A DNA stretch of 64,000 nucleotides from Stereum hirsutum FP-91666 SS1 (GCF_000264905.1 NW_006763140.1:1498702-1562701), one strand, 5' to 3'; shown: positions 35,132 through 47,229, counted from the first letter of the stretch. Made by a program: numbers and translations. The notes: generated by a model not told the origin, from the sequence alone.

Positions 35132-36463
35132 ATGATAGATTCCAGCTTGGCCAGTGATACCACTGCGTTCTCCCAATCTGTTGAATCTTCGGGCTCAGGC
35201 TTGCGTTTGCTTTCTCTCGGTGCGTTAAATGAATCTTCTCGAGATCTCTTTTGAATTATGGGCAAGGCAAGAGGACTTATTATGGGTTAAACAGATGGAG
35301 GTGGTATCCGCGGACTTTCTGAACTTCTCATCCTCAAGGAGATCATGAACCGGGTCAAGGCTACCCAAGGTCTCGCAGAGGTCCCGCGTCCCTGCGAATA
35401 CTTCGATATGATTTGTGGTACCAGCACAGGAGGGTGCGTGATTCCAGGTCTTTTCTTTTCCTTCTCCTTTGTTCACGAGGAGCCGGTACAGGTTGATCGC
35501 GCTCATGCTGGGGAGACTTCGAATGACCGTTGACGATGCCATCGCGCAGTACGGACGGCTTTCGGGTCGCGTCTTTGGTCAGAAGAAATTTCTCTTGAGT
35601 GACGGCAAGTACAAGGCCTCCACTCTCGAGGAAGTATTGAAGACCATCATCGCGGAGAATGTGTACAACCCCGAGGAACGAATGTTGGAAGACGATACGG
35701 ACCCGAAAAAGCCTGTATGCAAGACGTGAGCTTCCTTGGATACTTGGACCCATGGCTGTGGCTTCGTAGTACACGACCGATCAAATTCTGACGATTTCGT
35801 CATAGGTTCGTCTGCTGCACGTCCGCCGTCAACCTGAGTCCTCGTTTCTTTCGCACTTACGAGGCCCCAGCGAACAAGACGTTCAATTGCATGATATGGG
35901 AGGCCGCTCGCGCTACCTCTGCTGCTCCGACATTCTTCAAGCGCATAGAAATCGGGGAACCTGGTCTCAGGGAACCGTTCATCGACGGTGGGGTGGGGCG
36001 CAATAACCCAACCAAATGCCTTCTTGAGGAAGCGGGGACGGTCTTCCCGGGCGTGCCCATAGCCTGTCTCATCAGCATCGGTTGCGGACAGGCCGATACG
36101 ATTGGCATTGGGCCACCGCCGAGTCTCATCTACCGCATCATTCCTCTGCATTTACTGGAGATCGCCAAGGCGCTGAGACATATCGCGACGGACTGCGAGG
36201 CTACGGCTCAAGACGTCGCTAAACAGTGCAAGGATCGTCCAAACATCTACTTTCGATTCAACGTGGAGCAGGGGATGCAGCGGATACAGATGAATGAACA
36301 TGGGAGGCTGGATGAGGTGTCAGCTCATACGAAGCAGTACCTGAAGAAAGAAGTGAACAATAGCAGAGTCAATGTTGCGGCTCAACAACTTGGCAAGCAG
36401 CCAAAGCGTGGTTCTTCTGGTCGTGAGTTCTATAGCTGTCAAAGTTTCGAGAAGCTTCATTGA
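35132..36463 (+). CDS. patatin-like phospholipase
   Basis: A lipid acyl hydrolase with the patatin fold. Exons: 35132-35219, 35295-35433, 35492-35725 and 35806-36463. The oxyanion loop DGGGIRG spans the first intron, the nucleophile elbow is CGTSTGG (GxSxG), and the catalytic Asp is in FIDGGVGRNNP; this makes the Ser-Asp dyad complete. Other family blocks: FVCCTSAVNLSP and WEAARATSAAPTFFKR. The protein ends about 110 residues after the patatin core, without the NB-ARC or TPR/ankyrin region that many fungal patatins carry. The last residues (GREFYSCQSFEKLH) follow a possible GTGAGT donor at about 36422, so a longer spliced form cannot be excluded. No signal peptide; likely cytosolic. Confidence 0.85.
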
Positions 36464-37226
36464 CTGGGTTGATTCAGTCACGTTGAACTTATAGCACTAG
36501 TCTTATAAAATTCATGATATATCTTCTATTCGTGATCTTGTCGAAACTGTGCGTTCAGCTCAAACAATGGTAAGATAGTCGTTCTTTTTGATATGATGCT
36601 TATCACTGGATCCCTTTCCGTAGTTGCTCCAACAGTTCGAGGCTTGTTTGCCTATGAAATGGCTCTGCTAAAGCGCAGAATCCACCTTGGGGGAAATAAT
36701 ACGGTTCATCAGACCTAAGCATCTCACAACTCGACGTTCTAACCCTTGTGTGATTGTACCAATCAATCTTCGCTTTCAACCATCTAACATGAGCCCGCAC
36801 ATTGTCGCTCACCCGTGGCGTTGTTTTATCCTCCTGACGCGTTTTGAGTCAGTAGGGTTTGCTCTGCCCGTCCGATGTGAGCGTCTGTTTTTATTCCCCT
36901 TGATGTCGTATCTTATGTTCTGTGTAAATGCTTATCCCGTGTTGGTCCTGTCAGAATGCGCAAGGCCTGTCCAGGATGTGTGATGGACTCGGACTTCTCG
37001 GTGTTCTCGGTGCTCTCGTCGAAGAAATCAAAGTTGTGCGTGGCAAAGAGCGAGTCGCTCGTTCTCTTTGCCCGTTTCACCCGGGGCGCTCTCTTCTCAG
37101 GACTTTATGACATTGTCGGCGTGTTTTCCAAATCCTTCCTCTGAACCGTCACCTGCATCTCACGTCCTCCGTCGCAACGCACCTCCCATCTCTGACTTGA
37201 CCTTCAGCCACCTTCTTTGACGACCG
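36464..37226. other. intergenic
   Basis: 763 bp between two plus-strand genes. Several small open frames on both strands with no recognisable domain. Confidence 0.4.
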
Positions 37227-39444
37227 ATGTTCCTGCGTCCTAGCATCCCGTCCGATATCCTGTACCTTATCGTCGAGCATCTTGCCCCGATCGGAACCGA
37301 TGGCAGTGGCGTCGGCTACGCTGACGGACAAGAGGATGTTGGGTTGAGAGATCTTTACAATGCCGCGTTGGCCAATCGTGCTCTCAACGCGGCAACAACA
37401 CCGCTGCTGTACCGGACCGTAGAAGGCCGAACACGGATCACTAAGACAGTTGAAGATGGAAAGCAAGTACGTCGTTTTGCTTTTTCTTCGGGGATAGGCA
37501 CTTACAGATCCATCTCGACGTTGTGCTCTGTTCCTGTGGCTCTAGTTCAAACGGGGAAAGGTGACGCAGGTCTGTCACCCAGCGAAGTCGATCATAAATA
37601 GGCCAGAGCTCGCAAAATATGTCAGGCATGTCAAAGAAAACGGTAGGAACGGTTATATACTCTCCCTTTGCAGTAGTCTGAACTTGCATCACAGGTGCAC
37701 TACACAGCTCTTATCCGAGCTTGACGGCTCTCGTCCTCCAGGCGCTGTCCCTCTGCAAGCTCGTACATTCCTTTACATGGGCCGATGACTCGTTCGGGGC
37801 ACCCACCTCGCTGCCAACTTCGTTGTTCTGTTCGCAGTTACTCCCTTATTCGCCGCTCTCATCCGATTCCATCTCCGCTCACCTTCACCATCTGCCTACG
37901 ACCCCGCCCGACATTGGGACCCATCACACCACGGGACCTACGTTCGGTTCTAATGCGCACGGCGAGACATTATTCTCCGTCCTTCTCCGAGCCATTCTCG
38001 GTCGGCTTCCCTGGCAAGACCAGGCGGAGCATGAGCGGCCTGGTTTGCGATCTCTCACGTTGAAAACGTATGCTGACCTTGGGTCCGAAACGTGGACCAT
38101 GCTTGAGAGCGTAGCCAGTCTCAGGAAGGTGGCTATATGGAGCATGAGTGGTCCACCGAGGGTATTGGAGAGGTGGTGTACGACTCTGTCGCCCACCTTG
38201 ACGCAGGTTGAGCTTGGGGTGAGATGTTTTCTCTGCCGATGCATGGCAATAAGGCTGACGAATCAAAATTGCGTGTCCTTTACTCTAGAAATGTGCAGGT
38301 GTCTCAACAGGAACGTTGCTCTCTGTCTTCTCACAGCTGCCTCTGCTGCGACAACTCAGACTTAAGGGCGCGGTCTCGTCTGCTGTCTCCCTCATTGTCG
38401 CACATCTGCCTCTATTGGAATTACTCGACACTGAGTACATCTCACCTGCACAGACTTCCTCGGTGTATGCTGATCTACATGGAATACCTCCATCGCTACT
38501 GGAAGCACGGACGGAATTTCCGAAATTGAGAAGCCTCACCATCCGTACATTCTCTATTTCTTCTGCACTTTCGCTCCGTCCGCAGGAAGAAGACGCCACC
38601 ACTGAAGAACATCTATGGTTTTGGATCCTGTCCCTCGTACCGACAAAAAGCCTCAGGGGTTTTGCGCTGAATGCCTTCTCCACGCATGGGGTATTATGGA
38701 TCCCGAGGTCTTTCGTGGAGCGTATGACGGAGAAAACCAGTGTAATACCACCTTCGTACAACGATGGTTCGTTCCTGAGAAGTGACCCGGTAAGAGGTTG
38801 TCCGCAGATAGGACTCGAAATGTGGGAGGTCAAGGGAGGCTGGATGGTCATCGAGGACCTAGAGTTGCTATGCGCAAGAGCCGGGGCACTGAAAGTGGTC
38901 AGCTGCGCCGTTGAGATTGCCGATATCGTGGGTCTTCTTCCTCTTCCCATCCTTCCTGTCCTTCCTATGTTCGACGTTGACCTGGTTCGGCCGTTCTTTG
39001 CTTTCATAGGCCGACATCTCTGAAGCTATCGTACCAGGAAAGAACTTACATACACTCCATTTACACGTCCGATGGATACCGCCCTCACCCTCTCGCTCTC
39101 CACCGCCTTCTGCCACGCAGCAGACGTTTGCGAGCCAAGTCGCAACGAGATATTCTTCTCCTAGCTTGTCTTGCCTTTCATTACCAAATTCCCCAATGCA
39201 GCGTTTCGGATTGGCGGACGCCCGAATGTTGATGAAGAGACCGGAATCATCTGTTATGCTGCTTGGTATCGGGACGCAGATTTACACTGTGAGTTCACTG
39301 TCTTCTCGATGGCGGCGCGACTTGCTGACTGATTATGCCACTATGGTGCATCAGGGTTCGTGGGTCAGGCGCGAAAAGGAAGATGGTACGAACGAGCTGG
39401 TTTGGAAGGTCGCCGCTGAGGTGGACGCAATGCGATGGTGCTAG
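37227..39444 (+). CDS. F-box-like / leucine-rich protein
   Basis: A predicted protein of about 590 residues. The N-terminus, LRPSIPSDILYLIVEHLAPI...LYNAALANRALNAATTPLLYRTV, resembles the F-box-like start common in basidiomycete substrate adaptors of SCF ubiquitin ligases. Short exons join in frame: ...EDGKQ/FKRGKVTQVCHPAKS, VKEN/GALHSSYPSLTAL, then a long Leu-rich part (LLLRQLRLKGAV-like strands, LLELLDTEYISPAQ, KLRSLTIRTFSISS). After VVSCAVEIADI an intron leads to ADISEAIVPGKNLHTLHLHVRWIPP and the final exon GSWVRREKED...EVDAMRWC. No enzymatic motif. A role in protein turnover is an inference from the N-terminus only. Confidence 0.65.
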
Positions 39445-40362
39445 TCACGAATTTTCCTTATTTAATTATATGTAGTACCCCATCCAGCTTGTTCGTCGTC
39501 TGAACTTACGACACTAACGCACAATATGAAGTCAATGCACTCCAGGCCACATTGTCTCAGTATGCGTAGCTCGTTACCAGCAATTAGTGTTCGGACAGGT
39601 TCGGACTTGTCTACTAGGATCCGACCATGGTTCTGTATCTTCTGATGAATTGCAACCTAACCTTGTTATGGTTGCCCTTCTTAAGCGCAGGGCGCCGTTG
39701 GACCTGCCTACGAATCGATCATCGTGGGGAATGCCCCTATTTATATACTGCTATAACGTGTGATGCCATGTCTCCGCCCGTGGTACGTGAAGCAAACGTC
39801 TTTGTTCCTCCTTGTTCGCGGACCTGTCACCAAATTTCCCAGATTTGCACGGCATAGTTCACAGTAGAATTTACCCGGCTAATGATTTTTCCATCGACTT
39901 GCGCATATTGTTATGGTACTCCCTACCACAGAACTGACTGCTAGATGTAGGTTCGAATTCCACCTTCCAACTTCCTCTCAGAGAGCCCCTGCGGATCTAT
40001 GGTGCAAAAGGATTAGTCATCACCTAATTTGGACAGCGGCAAAAACTCTGGCGAGCCATCGAAAACCCAGAAAATCGAAAGAAAAACATTGACGATGTCC
40101 TTTATTTCCTTATTAGGAAGGTGGCAAAATCGTGGGAGACTACCATTTTTATCTCCCTCAATTTTGAGAGTTTCGACAATCGGTTTAGAGGAACTGTTCC
40201 CCTCATCAAAAGGAGCATTTCCACTAAACCGATAGTCGAAATATTCATTTTCGCACGCACAAAACGGATTCTTCCGGCTTGTTCAAAGTTGGTGGCGACT
40301 AGCCCGATTGCACCATACAGAGGCAGGGAGATCCGGCAGGACTTTCCTCATCCGTGTACCAA

Positions 40363-40380
40363 TCTAATCTAATCTAATCT
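40363..40380. repeat. pentanucleotide microsatellite
   Basis: Four tandem units of AATCT. Confidence 0.7.
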
Positions 40381-40563
40381 TCCTTATTCGAAAAGGAGGA
40401 CCAGGACTGATCAGGAGGACCCAAGGAGGACCTAATACATACTGATGTTTTGTTTTCCCGAGTGCAGAACTATCGCAAAAGCTCGCAAAGGCCGTCCGAA
40501 GGGAACGCTTCTGTGCTACCCACGGGGTATGGCGTCTGACCATCCGCAGCCCTGTGAAGGGGA

Positions 40564-40569
40564 TATAAA
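40564..40569 (+). promoter_or_regulatory. TATA box of monooxygenase gene
   Basis: TATAAA, 148 bp upstream of the ATG at 40712. Confidence 0.45.
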
Positions 40570-40711
40570 CACAAACAAGGAATGATGTGAAGACGTCGGA
40601 CTCGGATCTTAAGAATAGCTGCATTCTACCCTCCTATACCTCCTGTCCTGCGACAACATCTTCTCCCGCGACCATCAATCCAGGTATTGAAGGTTTCTTT
40701 GGGCGCGAACT

Positions 40712-42336
40712 ATGTCTACTTCTACACCCTCGACATATCAATGCCGAGTGGCCATTGTAGGCGCCGGCCTTGGAGGTCTAGCAGCTGCCATCGGTATAAC
40801 ACTTGCAGGACATAAAGTCACTATCCTCGAGCAGGCTGCACAACTCGGAGAGGTGAGTGCTGAACGAGCTTTTCCATCTGTTCACCATCTAATGATGTAT
40901 CTATGGGTATAGGTTGGTGCTGGTATCCAAATCCCACCCAATAGTTCGCGTATCCTCGGACAGTGGGGTCTCCTTCCTGCTCTCGAAGAAGTCTCCGTCC
41001 GACCCCTCGACTCCGTCCTTCGCTCGTACCGGGACGGTGCAGTCTTGTCTCGCATCAACCTCGTCCCAGGGTACGAAGAACGTTTCGGAGCACCTTACTA
41101 TCACATCCACCGTGCCGACTTCCATCGCATCCTTGTCGAGAAAGCTCAAGCCCTTGGTGTCCAGATCCTCCTCGGTAAAGCTGTCCGGACCATCGATTTC
41201 AATGCACCGTCGCTTACGATGGCGGATGGAAGCTTGTATGAGGACGCGGACGTGATCATTGGCGCAGATGGGCTGAAATCGGTTTGCAGGGAGCAGATGT
41301 TAGGACATCCTGATCCTCCGCATTTTACTGGTGATTTGGCGTATAGGATCATCGTGAAAGCTGAGGACATGAAGAGGCATGACTCGCTCCGGGACCTCGT
41401 TGAGCATCCTTCCATCAATCATTGGATGGGTACGTATACATTGTCGTCACCCACTTGCTTCTGGAACTAATTGAGAATGTCAAACCAGGTCCCAACTCTC
41501 ACGTCGTTTGCTACCTCCTCAAGGGTGGTGGACTGTACAACATCGTTCTGGCTTGTCCGGACGACCTGCCAGAGCTGGTGAGCACGCAGAAGGCGGATCT
41601 GAAGGAAATGAGGGAAAGATTCGAGGGTTGGGATCCCAGGTTGACGTTGTTGTTGAGTTTGGTGCAGGAGACGAGCAAGTGGCGGTTGCAGAACAGTGAG
41701 GAAATGGATAAGTGGAGTCATGAAGGCGGCAAGTTCGTGCTCATGGGTGACGCTTGTCATGCAACATTGCCATACCTGTGTGTTTCATCCTTCCGTCCTC
41801 AGTGATTATATGTCTAATCTCTTGCGCTTGGGTGTCTTATGATTGCAGAGCACAAGGAGCCGCGATAGCTGTCGAAGACGGTGCTGCATTGGGCACACTA
41901 TTCGCACACGCCACACATCCCTCACTCGTCCCCGACGTCCTCACGATCTACGAGCAGATCCGTAAATCTAGGACTACCCGCGTCGTCCGAGGATCCACGA
42001 AACAACGCGATATTTTCCACATGCCGGATGGACCTAGACAGCGGGAGCGGGACCGCCAACTGCTCACGTACGCTAACAACCTCTTTGAGGGCTACCCGAA
42101 CCAGGTAAGTCTGCAAGTGACAGTGCTCTGTCTGTTCTAAAGTGACCCCAATTTTCTTTTTTTTTTTTTTTTTTTTTGCCCAGTGGGCGGACCCTGTCTT
42201 CCAACCGTGGCTCTACGGTCACGATGCGTTCCAAGAGGCGGAGCAAGCGTGGCAGAGGTATCTTCGAGGACACATCTTTGGGACCACCGGTGCTTTCAGG
42301 GAGCTGGGAATGAGCTTGGAGGACGCGAAGCTGTGA
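40712..42336 (+). CDS. FAD-dependent aromatic monooxygenase (salicylate-hydroxylase type)
   Basis: A group A flavoprotein monooxygenase that would hydroxylate an aromatic acid with NAD(P)H and O2. Exons start at 40712, 40912 and further joins follow in frame. Motifs: GAGLGGLAAAIGITLAGH (dinucleotide-binding GxGxxG), EQAAQLGEVGAGIQIPPN, the central ADVIIGADGLKSVCR (DG motif), and GDACHATLPYLAQGAAIAVEDGAALG (GD motif, FAD ribose/phosphate contact). The order and spacing are those of salicylate hydroxylase and 6-hydroxynicotinate-type enzymes. Intron five contains a long T run (about 42157-42177). The C-terminus is WQRYLRGHIF...ELGMSLEDAKL. No signal or membrane segment. True substrate unknown. 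Confidence 0.9.
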
Positions 42337-42754
42337 TTGACAGAGGAGGTTTGAATAATAGAGAATCTGTATATAAACAAACCATCTAGACGGGAACGAG
42401 GGGTCCTAGTGTATAAGTAAATATGCTTATGTATCGAATGCTGATCTATAGGAGTGCATGTCTTGTTTGCTTGCATCTATGAACTCACAACACTCTTCGT
42501 GCGTACCTCGCTGAGTCCAGCTGTAACTCGAGTACGGGATGTACTCATGCCTCCACGCAAATGATATGTCAACTGAGTGTATAATGTACAGAGCGGAAAT
42601 GAACGACGTAAACCAAAGAACGTGGCCATTTCAGTTAGCAAAACAGGGACAGCGAAAACGATGCATGCATACAGCAGAAAAATCCTCATAATAATATGGA
42701 CCGGAACCAGGTCCGAGTCAAGGAACACCCAATACCTTCTCAATCCCAATAGAC
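42337..42754. other. convergent 3' flanks
   Basis: Space between the convergent monooxygenase and Erv-type genes; 3' UTRs, nothing further recognised. Confidence 0.5.
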
Positions 42755-44070
42755 CTATCGTCCACCCCTAATCATCTCAGCCCCAGTATCCACATCCCTT
42801 GCACCCTCCGGAGGAATAACAACCTCCTTCCCTGTCCCGCCTACGTGCATCTCCGTCAAGACTACTTTCTTCTCGCTCAAGCCTCCGATGCCAGGCATTG
42901 CATCACCTACTTGAATGATCGTCTTCTCGTTCCCGTTGTTACCTGATGATCCTGAGCTTGTTTCTGGGGAGTCGGTGGTGGTTGTAATGGCCGGGTCGTC
43001 TCCGCAACCGCAGTCGTATTCGTCGTCGAGGTGGGCACAATCGAAGATAGGATGCCCGAGACGTTCGTTTACTTGGTTGTGGACGTGGCAAAGCCTGTAA
43101 GTAATGGCTGTAAGCAAGAGCAATATCGATAGTTGAGGAGAGATGCGGGAGCGGAGACCTACCATAGGGATGCAGAGCGACGGGATGATGTCTACAACAA
43201 CGAAGGTCGGCATTCAGCATGCTTCGACAGATATGTTGTGGTGTGCGGTGAGTTTGGACGCACCTGTGGTGGGAACTGCTGAAGCAATTTCTGAAACTCG
43301 GCGGCGCACTCGCCACAGGGGTATAATCTTGAAGTGAGATGGATGTACGAGCTGAGCGCGGCACGTTCGTCCTCAGTAGGATTCTGCATAGCGCGGGCGT
43401 GATTCAGTAAGGTCGAGGTGGATGAGTACTGTGGACACACGAACCTCGGGGTATCGGAGGGTCATTGTATGTCTGGCGGTTAGATGGTAAGATATGACAT
43501 CTACTACAAGCGAGTAGGAACATACAAGAGTTTCCAAGTCGCACGGCCCAGTGCAGCTCTGTCGAAAAACACAGTCAATTCTGCAGTCCTGCGCTCATAA
43601 ATGATACCCCGGCAAGCCGACGTACTTAGCTGTCGCATTCCCAAGCTTGCCCATAATAACCCCACCGTGTACCGTCTCATCGTCCACTGGCACTACCGCC
43701 CCAGCAATATGGTTATCGACTTCATGCACGGGAGGGATATTAGAGTCTAGGATTGGTTTAGCGTGTGAGGGAGAGTTTCCGATATTGGCCCAATCCCGTT
43801 GCGATTCCGCATTGGAGCCCGGAAGAGGATTCTGAATGCGAGGGAGTGATTGCTCGACGCCGCCGTCACCAAAGAGGTAGCCGGTGGCCGGGTCAAAATA
43901 TGCATGAGATGGTGGGTGAAGGACTGTAAGGGACGAGAAGAGGAGCTGTGAATGGGAAATATCAGTGTATGCGTGAGCTTGTGATGTGAACAGTGGATAG
44001 ATGAAGGACGCACGAGTCCGAGAACGATGAAGATAAACGCCTTAGTGAATCTAGATATCATGATAGCCAT
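42755..44070 (-). CDS. Erv/ALR-type FAD-linked sulfhydryl oxidase, secretory-pathway form
   Basis: An Erv1/ALR-domain thiol oxidase that makes disulfides and passes electrons to oxygen. Start at 44070; an N-terminal hydrophobic segment (AFIFIVLGLLLFSSLTVL) is a signal anchor, which points to an Erv2-like enzyme of the secretory pathway and not the mitochondrial Erv1. Core motifs: ALGRATWKLLHTMTLRYPE, the redox pair in LYPCGECAAEFQKLL (CxxC), then SRRSASLWLCHVHNQVNERLGHPIFDC (FAD-binding Cys-x-x-His-x-x-x-Asn). These are in the canonical order. A second cysteine pair (YDCGCGDD) lies 10-20 residues after the core. The C-terminal 70 residues are Ser/Thr/Gly-rich and extend well beyond yeast Erv2. 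Confidence 0.9.
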
Positions 44071-44493
44071 ACGGTCTTGCCGTATACACTAAGTTATAGA
44101 GCTATTGGAGCTAAATCCGGTAGACCAGAGATGCAGACGAGAAATGAGAGGTGAAACGAGCAAGTGGTCCCGAACCAAGCAGGGTTTAAACCAGTGGGCT
44201 ATCAATAACCATCACAAAGCTACCGTCAGGCAAATTTCAGTGGGAATAAGTATGAGAGGAGATGAGACAGACCTGGTGAGGTTGCGGACGTCGAGGGGGA
44301 AGAGGAGATGGTGCCGCTGTCATTTACTCACTCTGAACAGAGCAGCCAAGAATAACATCCGAAAGTCGAGAGCCGGCTCGTCGGGGCTCGATGGTTAGAA
44401 TCCTTGTCTAGGGTTAGGGGCCAGGCCCTCCACAGAAACGCGTTCTGCGACGCGTCGTGCGCACAACTTCACCCTCTCAACGAACAAGCAACC
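44071..44493. promoter_or_regulatory. divergent promoter of Erv-type gene and LSM4
   Basis: A 423-bp head-to-head promoter. It holds TAGGGTTAGGG (44409-44419), a telobox-like motif, and two ACGCGT sites (44438-44443 and 44450-44455) that match the MBF/MCB cell-cycle element, all within 90 bp upstream of the LSM4 ATG. Confidence 0.5.
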
Positions 44494-45221
44494 ATGGTAT
44501 TTTGCTTGTTTATATGGAATATGACACGGGTACTGAATATACGTACCTTTTTTTAGTTGCCACTATCACTTCTCAATGCTGCGCAGAATAAACCTATGGT
44601 ATTGCTCTTGTGCGCGTCCCATCCCCACACCGCCACCTAATTCTGCTTTTCCGATCTTGAAAGCTTGTCGAACTCAAGAACGGGGAGAATTTTAACGGTC
44701 ATCTTGTCAACTGTGACAACTTCATGAATATCACACTCCGAGAAGTGTACCAGACAAGTGCAGATGGCGAGCGGTTTTGGAAGGTCAAGGAGTGTTACAT
44801 TCGTGGCTCAACAGTACGTCGCCCGTTGGCCAAAGACTTACATCCTTCACCCCGCATTTCTACGCTTCTATATTTTCGCCCTATTCTGCTGCCTTCGTTT
44901 TTTTGTTACTTTGATGTTTCCGAAGTTTGGTTGACCCTCTCTGCCACCCGTAGATTAAATACATCCGTGTCCCAGAGACACTCCTTGACGTCGTGAAAGA
45001 GGAACAGCTCCGCGCACGAGAAGCAGGCAAGTCTCAACGAGGAGGCCTCAACGACCGCGGTCGTGGTACGTCCTCAACAGCCATTTTCTGCTTTATGCTA
45101 TATCATGTCTGACGGACCCTTTACCTCGCCTCCAGGACGTGGCGGTCTCCCACAACGAGGGGGCCGTGGTGCACCACGAGGCGGGCCAATTCGTGGACGT
45201 GGACGAGGACGGGGGATGTAA
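44494..45221 (+). CDS. LSM4: U6 snRNA-associated Sm-like protein LSm4
   Basis: A 130-residue LSm4, subunit of the LSm2-8 ring that binds the U6 snRNA 3' end in the nucleus and the LSm1-7 ring in mRNA decay. The start codon alone makes up the first coding exon (44494-44496); the second exon begins directly with [14 protein letters not shown], the usual LSm4 N-terminus. Sm1 and Sm2 motifs: [23 protein letters not shown] and [16 protein letters not shown]. The tail is an RGG/GRG box ([20 protein letters not shown]), as in other LSm4 proteins that enter P-bodies and are arginine-methylated. Stop at 45219-45221. Confidence 0.95.
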
Positions 45222-45902
45222 GTATCGCGGCCAACATATCTTTCGCTTGTTTTTGCAACCCTCTAAGGCTCCCGTGGGACTTGGTTTGCATCTCTTGACC
45301 GCGAACGGTGCACGGAGGCTATAGCTGTGGGACAAGTGGCGTTGCAGTGGGTGGAAGAGTTCGGTTCCGCACATCTGATGTGGGAGTGGAAGGTTTCGTA
45401 TGTTTTAACACTGCAGTCAGTGTTTTTGTGAGTGTGTCGAGTTCTGTTGTATCCTATATCGTTTTCTGCTTAGGACTTCGTACGCCTCTTTCGGTCCTGT
45501 ATTTTACCACTTCCCCATTAGAGGCTTACTGGATAGCTCGACCTCCCATAATCTTCTTTTCAGTTAGGCCCGGTCCTTTTGAACCTCGTCCAGACAAAGT
45601 ATGGCTTCGCTAGAGATGTGGAGCTAAAAGTTATCTGATAGCGATCATCGCACCTGGTGCACATCTTATCGCACGCCGGGTCTCACCCAAATTCATTCAG
45701 GTGGGGCATTCCTGCTGGTTCACAATTCACTGTACGAGACTTGTATAAGCAGACATAAATCTACAGGATGTTGGCGGTCCCGACCATCGTAAGTCGTGTG
45801 GACGGAAGCTAAGATGAAATATAAATAGCCGGAGGTACCCCTGACGACCTGTTTCGTTATGTTCCATCCTCCTTCTCTCCCATCTTCCACCTCCTCCTCG
45901 CC
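45222..45902. other. intergenic
   Basis: LSM4 3' flank and promoter of the next gene. No other feature recognised. Confidence 0.4.
45820..45827 (+). promoter_or_regulatory. TATA box
   Basis: TATAAATA, 76 bp upstream of the ATG at 45903. Confidence 0.6.
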
Positions 45903-47181
45903 ATGATCATCGCCAGCGACGACGACGACGTCCTTCTGTCCTCGTCGGGCGAAAAATTGCCGTCCCCAGTCGCCCAAACCTCGACTGAACCACCGCCGTC
46001 TGTGCCTGCACGACCTCGGACGCCACCTCCTCCTTATACGGACTCTCCAGATTACGCATCTGTCCCTCCTCTTGACCCCCCTTCAAATTCTCTGGATAAT
46101 CATTGGCATATCGTGCACGCTGCACCACCGCCACATCTCCATCAATCCCCATACACGAATGTATCTTCAAACCCAAGGCGCAGACTGGAGAAACGCGCTA
46201 CCGAGCCGACGAGCAAGCGGTTCATCAAGACGTCGTTGATCGCTTTGCTCTTGATATGGATGCTGTTGGTAGGCTGGTGTGTGACCTCGGTCAGAGTACG
46301 TTCGTATCCGGATGCAAGAGGGATGGGGCGTCCTGGGCAGAAACAGGTGGTGCGTACGCTCTTCGAAAAGCCATGAAGTATCCTCTCACATCGACGTTGT
46401 GGCCCTGACCTACTGTCTCGAATCATAGTCACCATCACTACATGCTCCTATGTTCTCAAACATCGTGAAGCTGGAAATCAACATCAACCTCCCATGGTCA
46501 TTTTTATCCCCACCACCTCATCCTTACCCTTTCCATGATCCACACCACCGAGGACACCATCCTCATCCGCATCCACATCCTAGTCATCCTCATCATCCTT
46601 TCTCTGAACATTCGAACCATAAACCAATATGTCCCGCTCACTTTGGTCTTGGCCTGGGCAGTGGTTCTGGTCACGACCCTCGGTATCCTTCTCAACACGC
46701 CGTCTGTTTGGTAGAAGGACCTCACGGTCACCCTCACCACGGGCATGGACATCATCCACTAGGTGGAAAATGGCGAAAGGATTGGGAACGTGGATTGAGA
46801 ATGTGAGGTGCGAGTTGGACAGGGGCTACGTTCGCGGAGGCAGGTATGGTTGGAAGTGTGAGTGTCGAGGGAGACAGGAACATATTGGATAGCACATCTG
46901 TAAGCAGGCTGGGACACGGAGCGCGCAGTCTTCGTTATCGAGGGCGTCGCATCATCAGATGAGCTTGAGTCTGGCCAAGGTATGTGCCTTCCCATTATTG
47001 AACTTGGATGACGCTCTGTACTGATGGTAATTCCAGTTTTGTCTTCGGCCGACTACGAGAACGCACTTGCTCCGTCTAATACAGGAACCCACTGTTGTAC
47101 CTCAATAGGGGTCCACGCGACCATATCCCGACGCGCACTGGGAGCAGCGAGAGCGAGTCCTGAGTCATGACGAGCGAAGAA
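45903..47181 (+). CDS. single-pass membrane protein related to the 8713 gene; 3' structure uncertain
   Basis: The first exon (45903 to about 46290) gives an acidic, Pro-rich N-terminus (PPPSVPARPRTPPPPYTDSP) and one transmembrane helix (FIKTSLIALLLIWMLLVGWCV), the same plan as the gene at 8713 (FIKAFLTALIVYLLLAI). After this an intron starting near GTACGT (about 46294) is likely, then a His/Pro-rich exon containing KLEININLPWSF and HPHPHPHPSHPHHPF (about 46430-46800). A later exon may read WDTERAVFVIEGVASSDELESG (about 46915-46981). Downstream, after an intron, the frame runs across the left breakpoint of the inversion at 47099 to a stop near 47181. Exon joins past the helix are not settled, so the end is approximate. 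Confidence 0.45.
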
Positions 47182-47229
47182 GCCTGCAGAGAGCACCGCG
47201 ACGAGAGCCAGTGAACGACGGCAAGCCAT
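47099..47229 (-). pseudogene. inverted first exon of amidase copy 1 (signal peptide)
   Basis: On the minus strand, ATG at 47229 opens [19 protein letters not shown]...[12 protein letters not shown], nearly the same as the start of the intact amidase at 51656. The match stops exactly at 47099. The rest of this gene begins at 48123 on the plus strand with the very next base. The exon points away from its own body, so it can no longer be joined to it by splicing. Confidence 0.85.

Larger units (their letters stand above)
39445..40711. other. intergenic
   Basis: 1.27 kb without a gene. An isolated Pol III B-box match (GGTTCGAATTCC, 39950-39961) has no tRNA fold around it. A (TCTAA)n microsatellite lies at about 40363-40380. 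The right end is the promoter of the monooxygenase gene. Confidence 0.5.

Noticed and set aside
39950..39961. Perfect Pol III B box (GGTTCGAATTCC)
   Set aside because: No acceptor stem pairs with the sequence after it and no A box or anticodon arm is in place, so it is not a tRNA gene.
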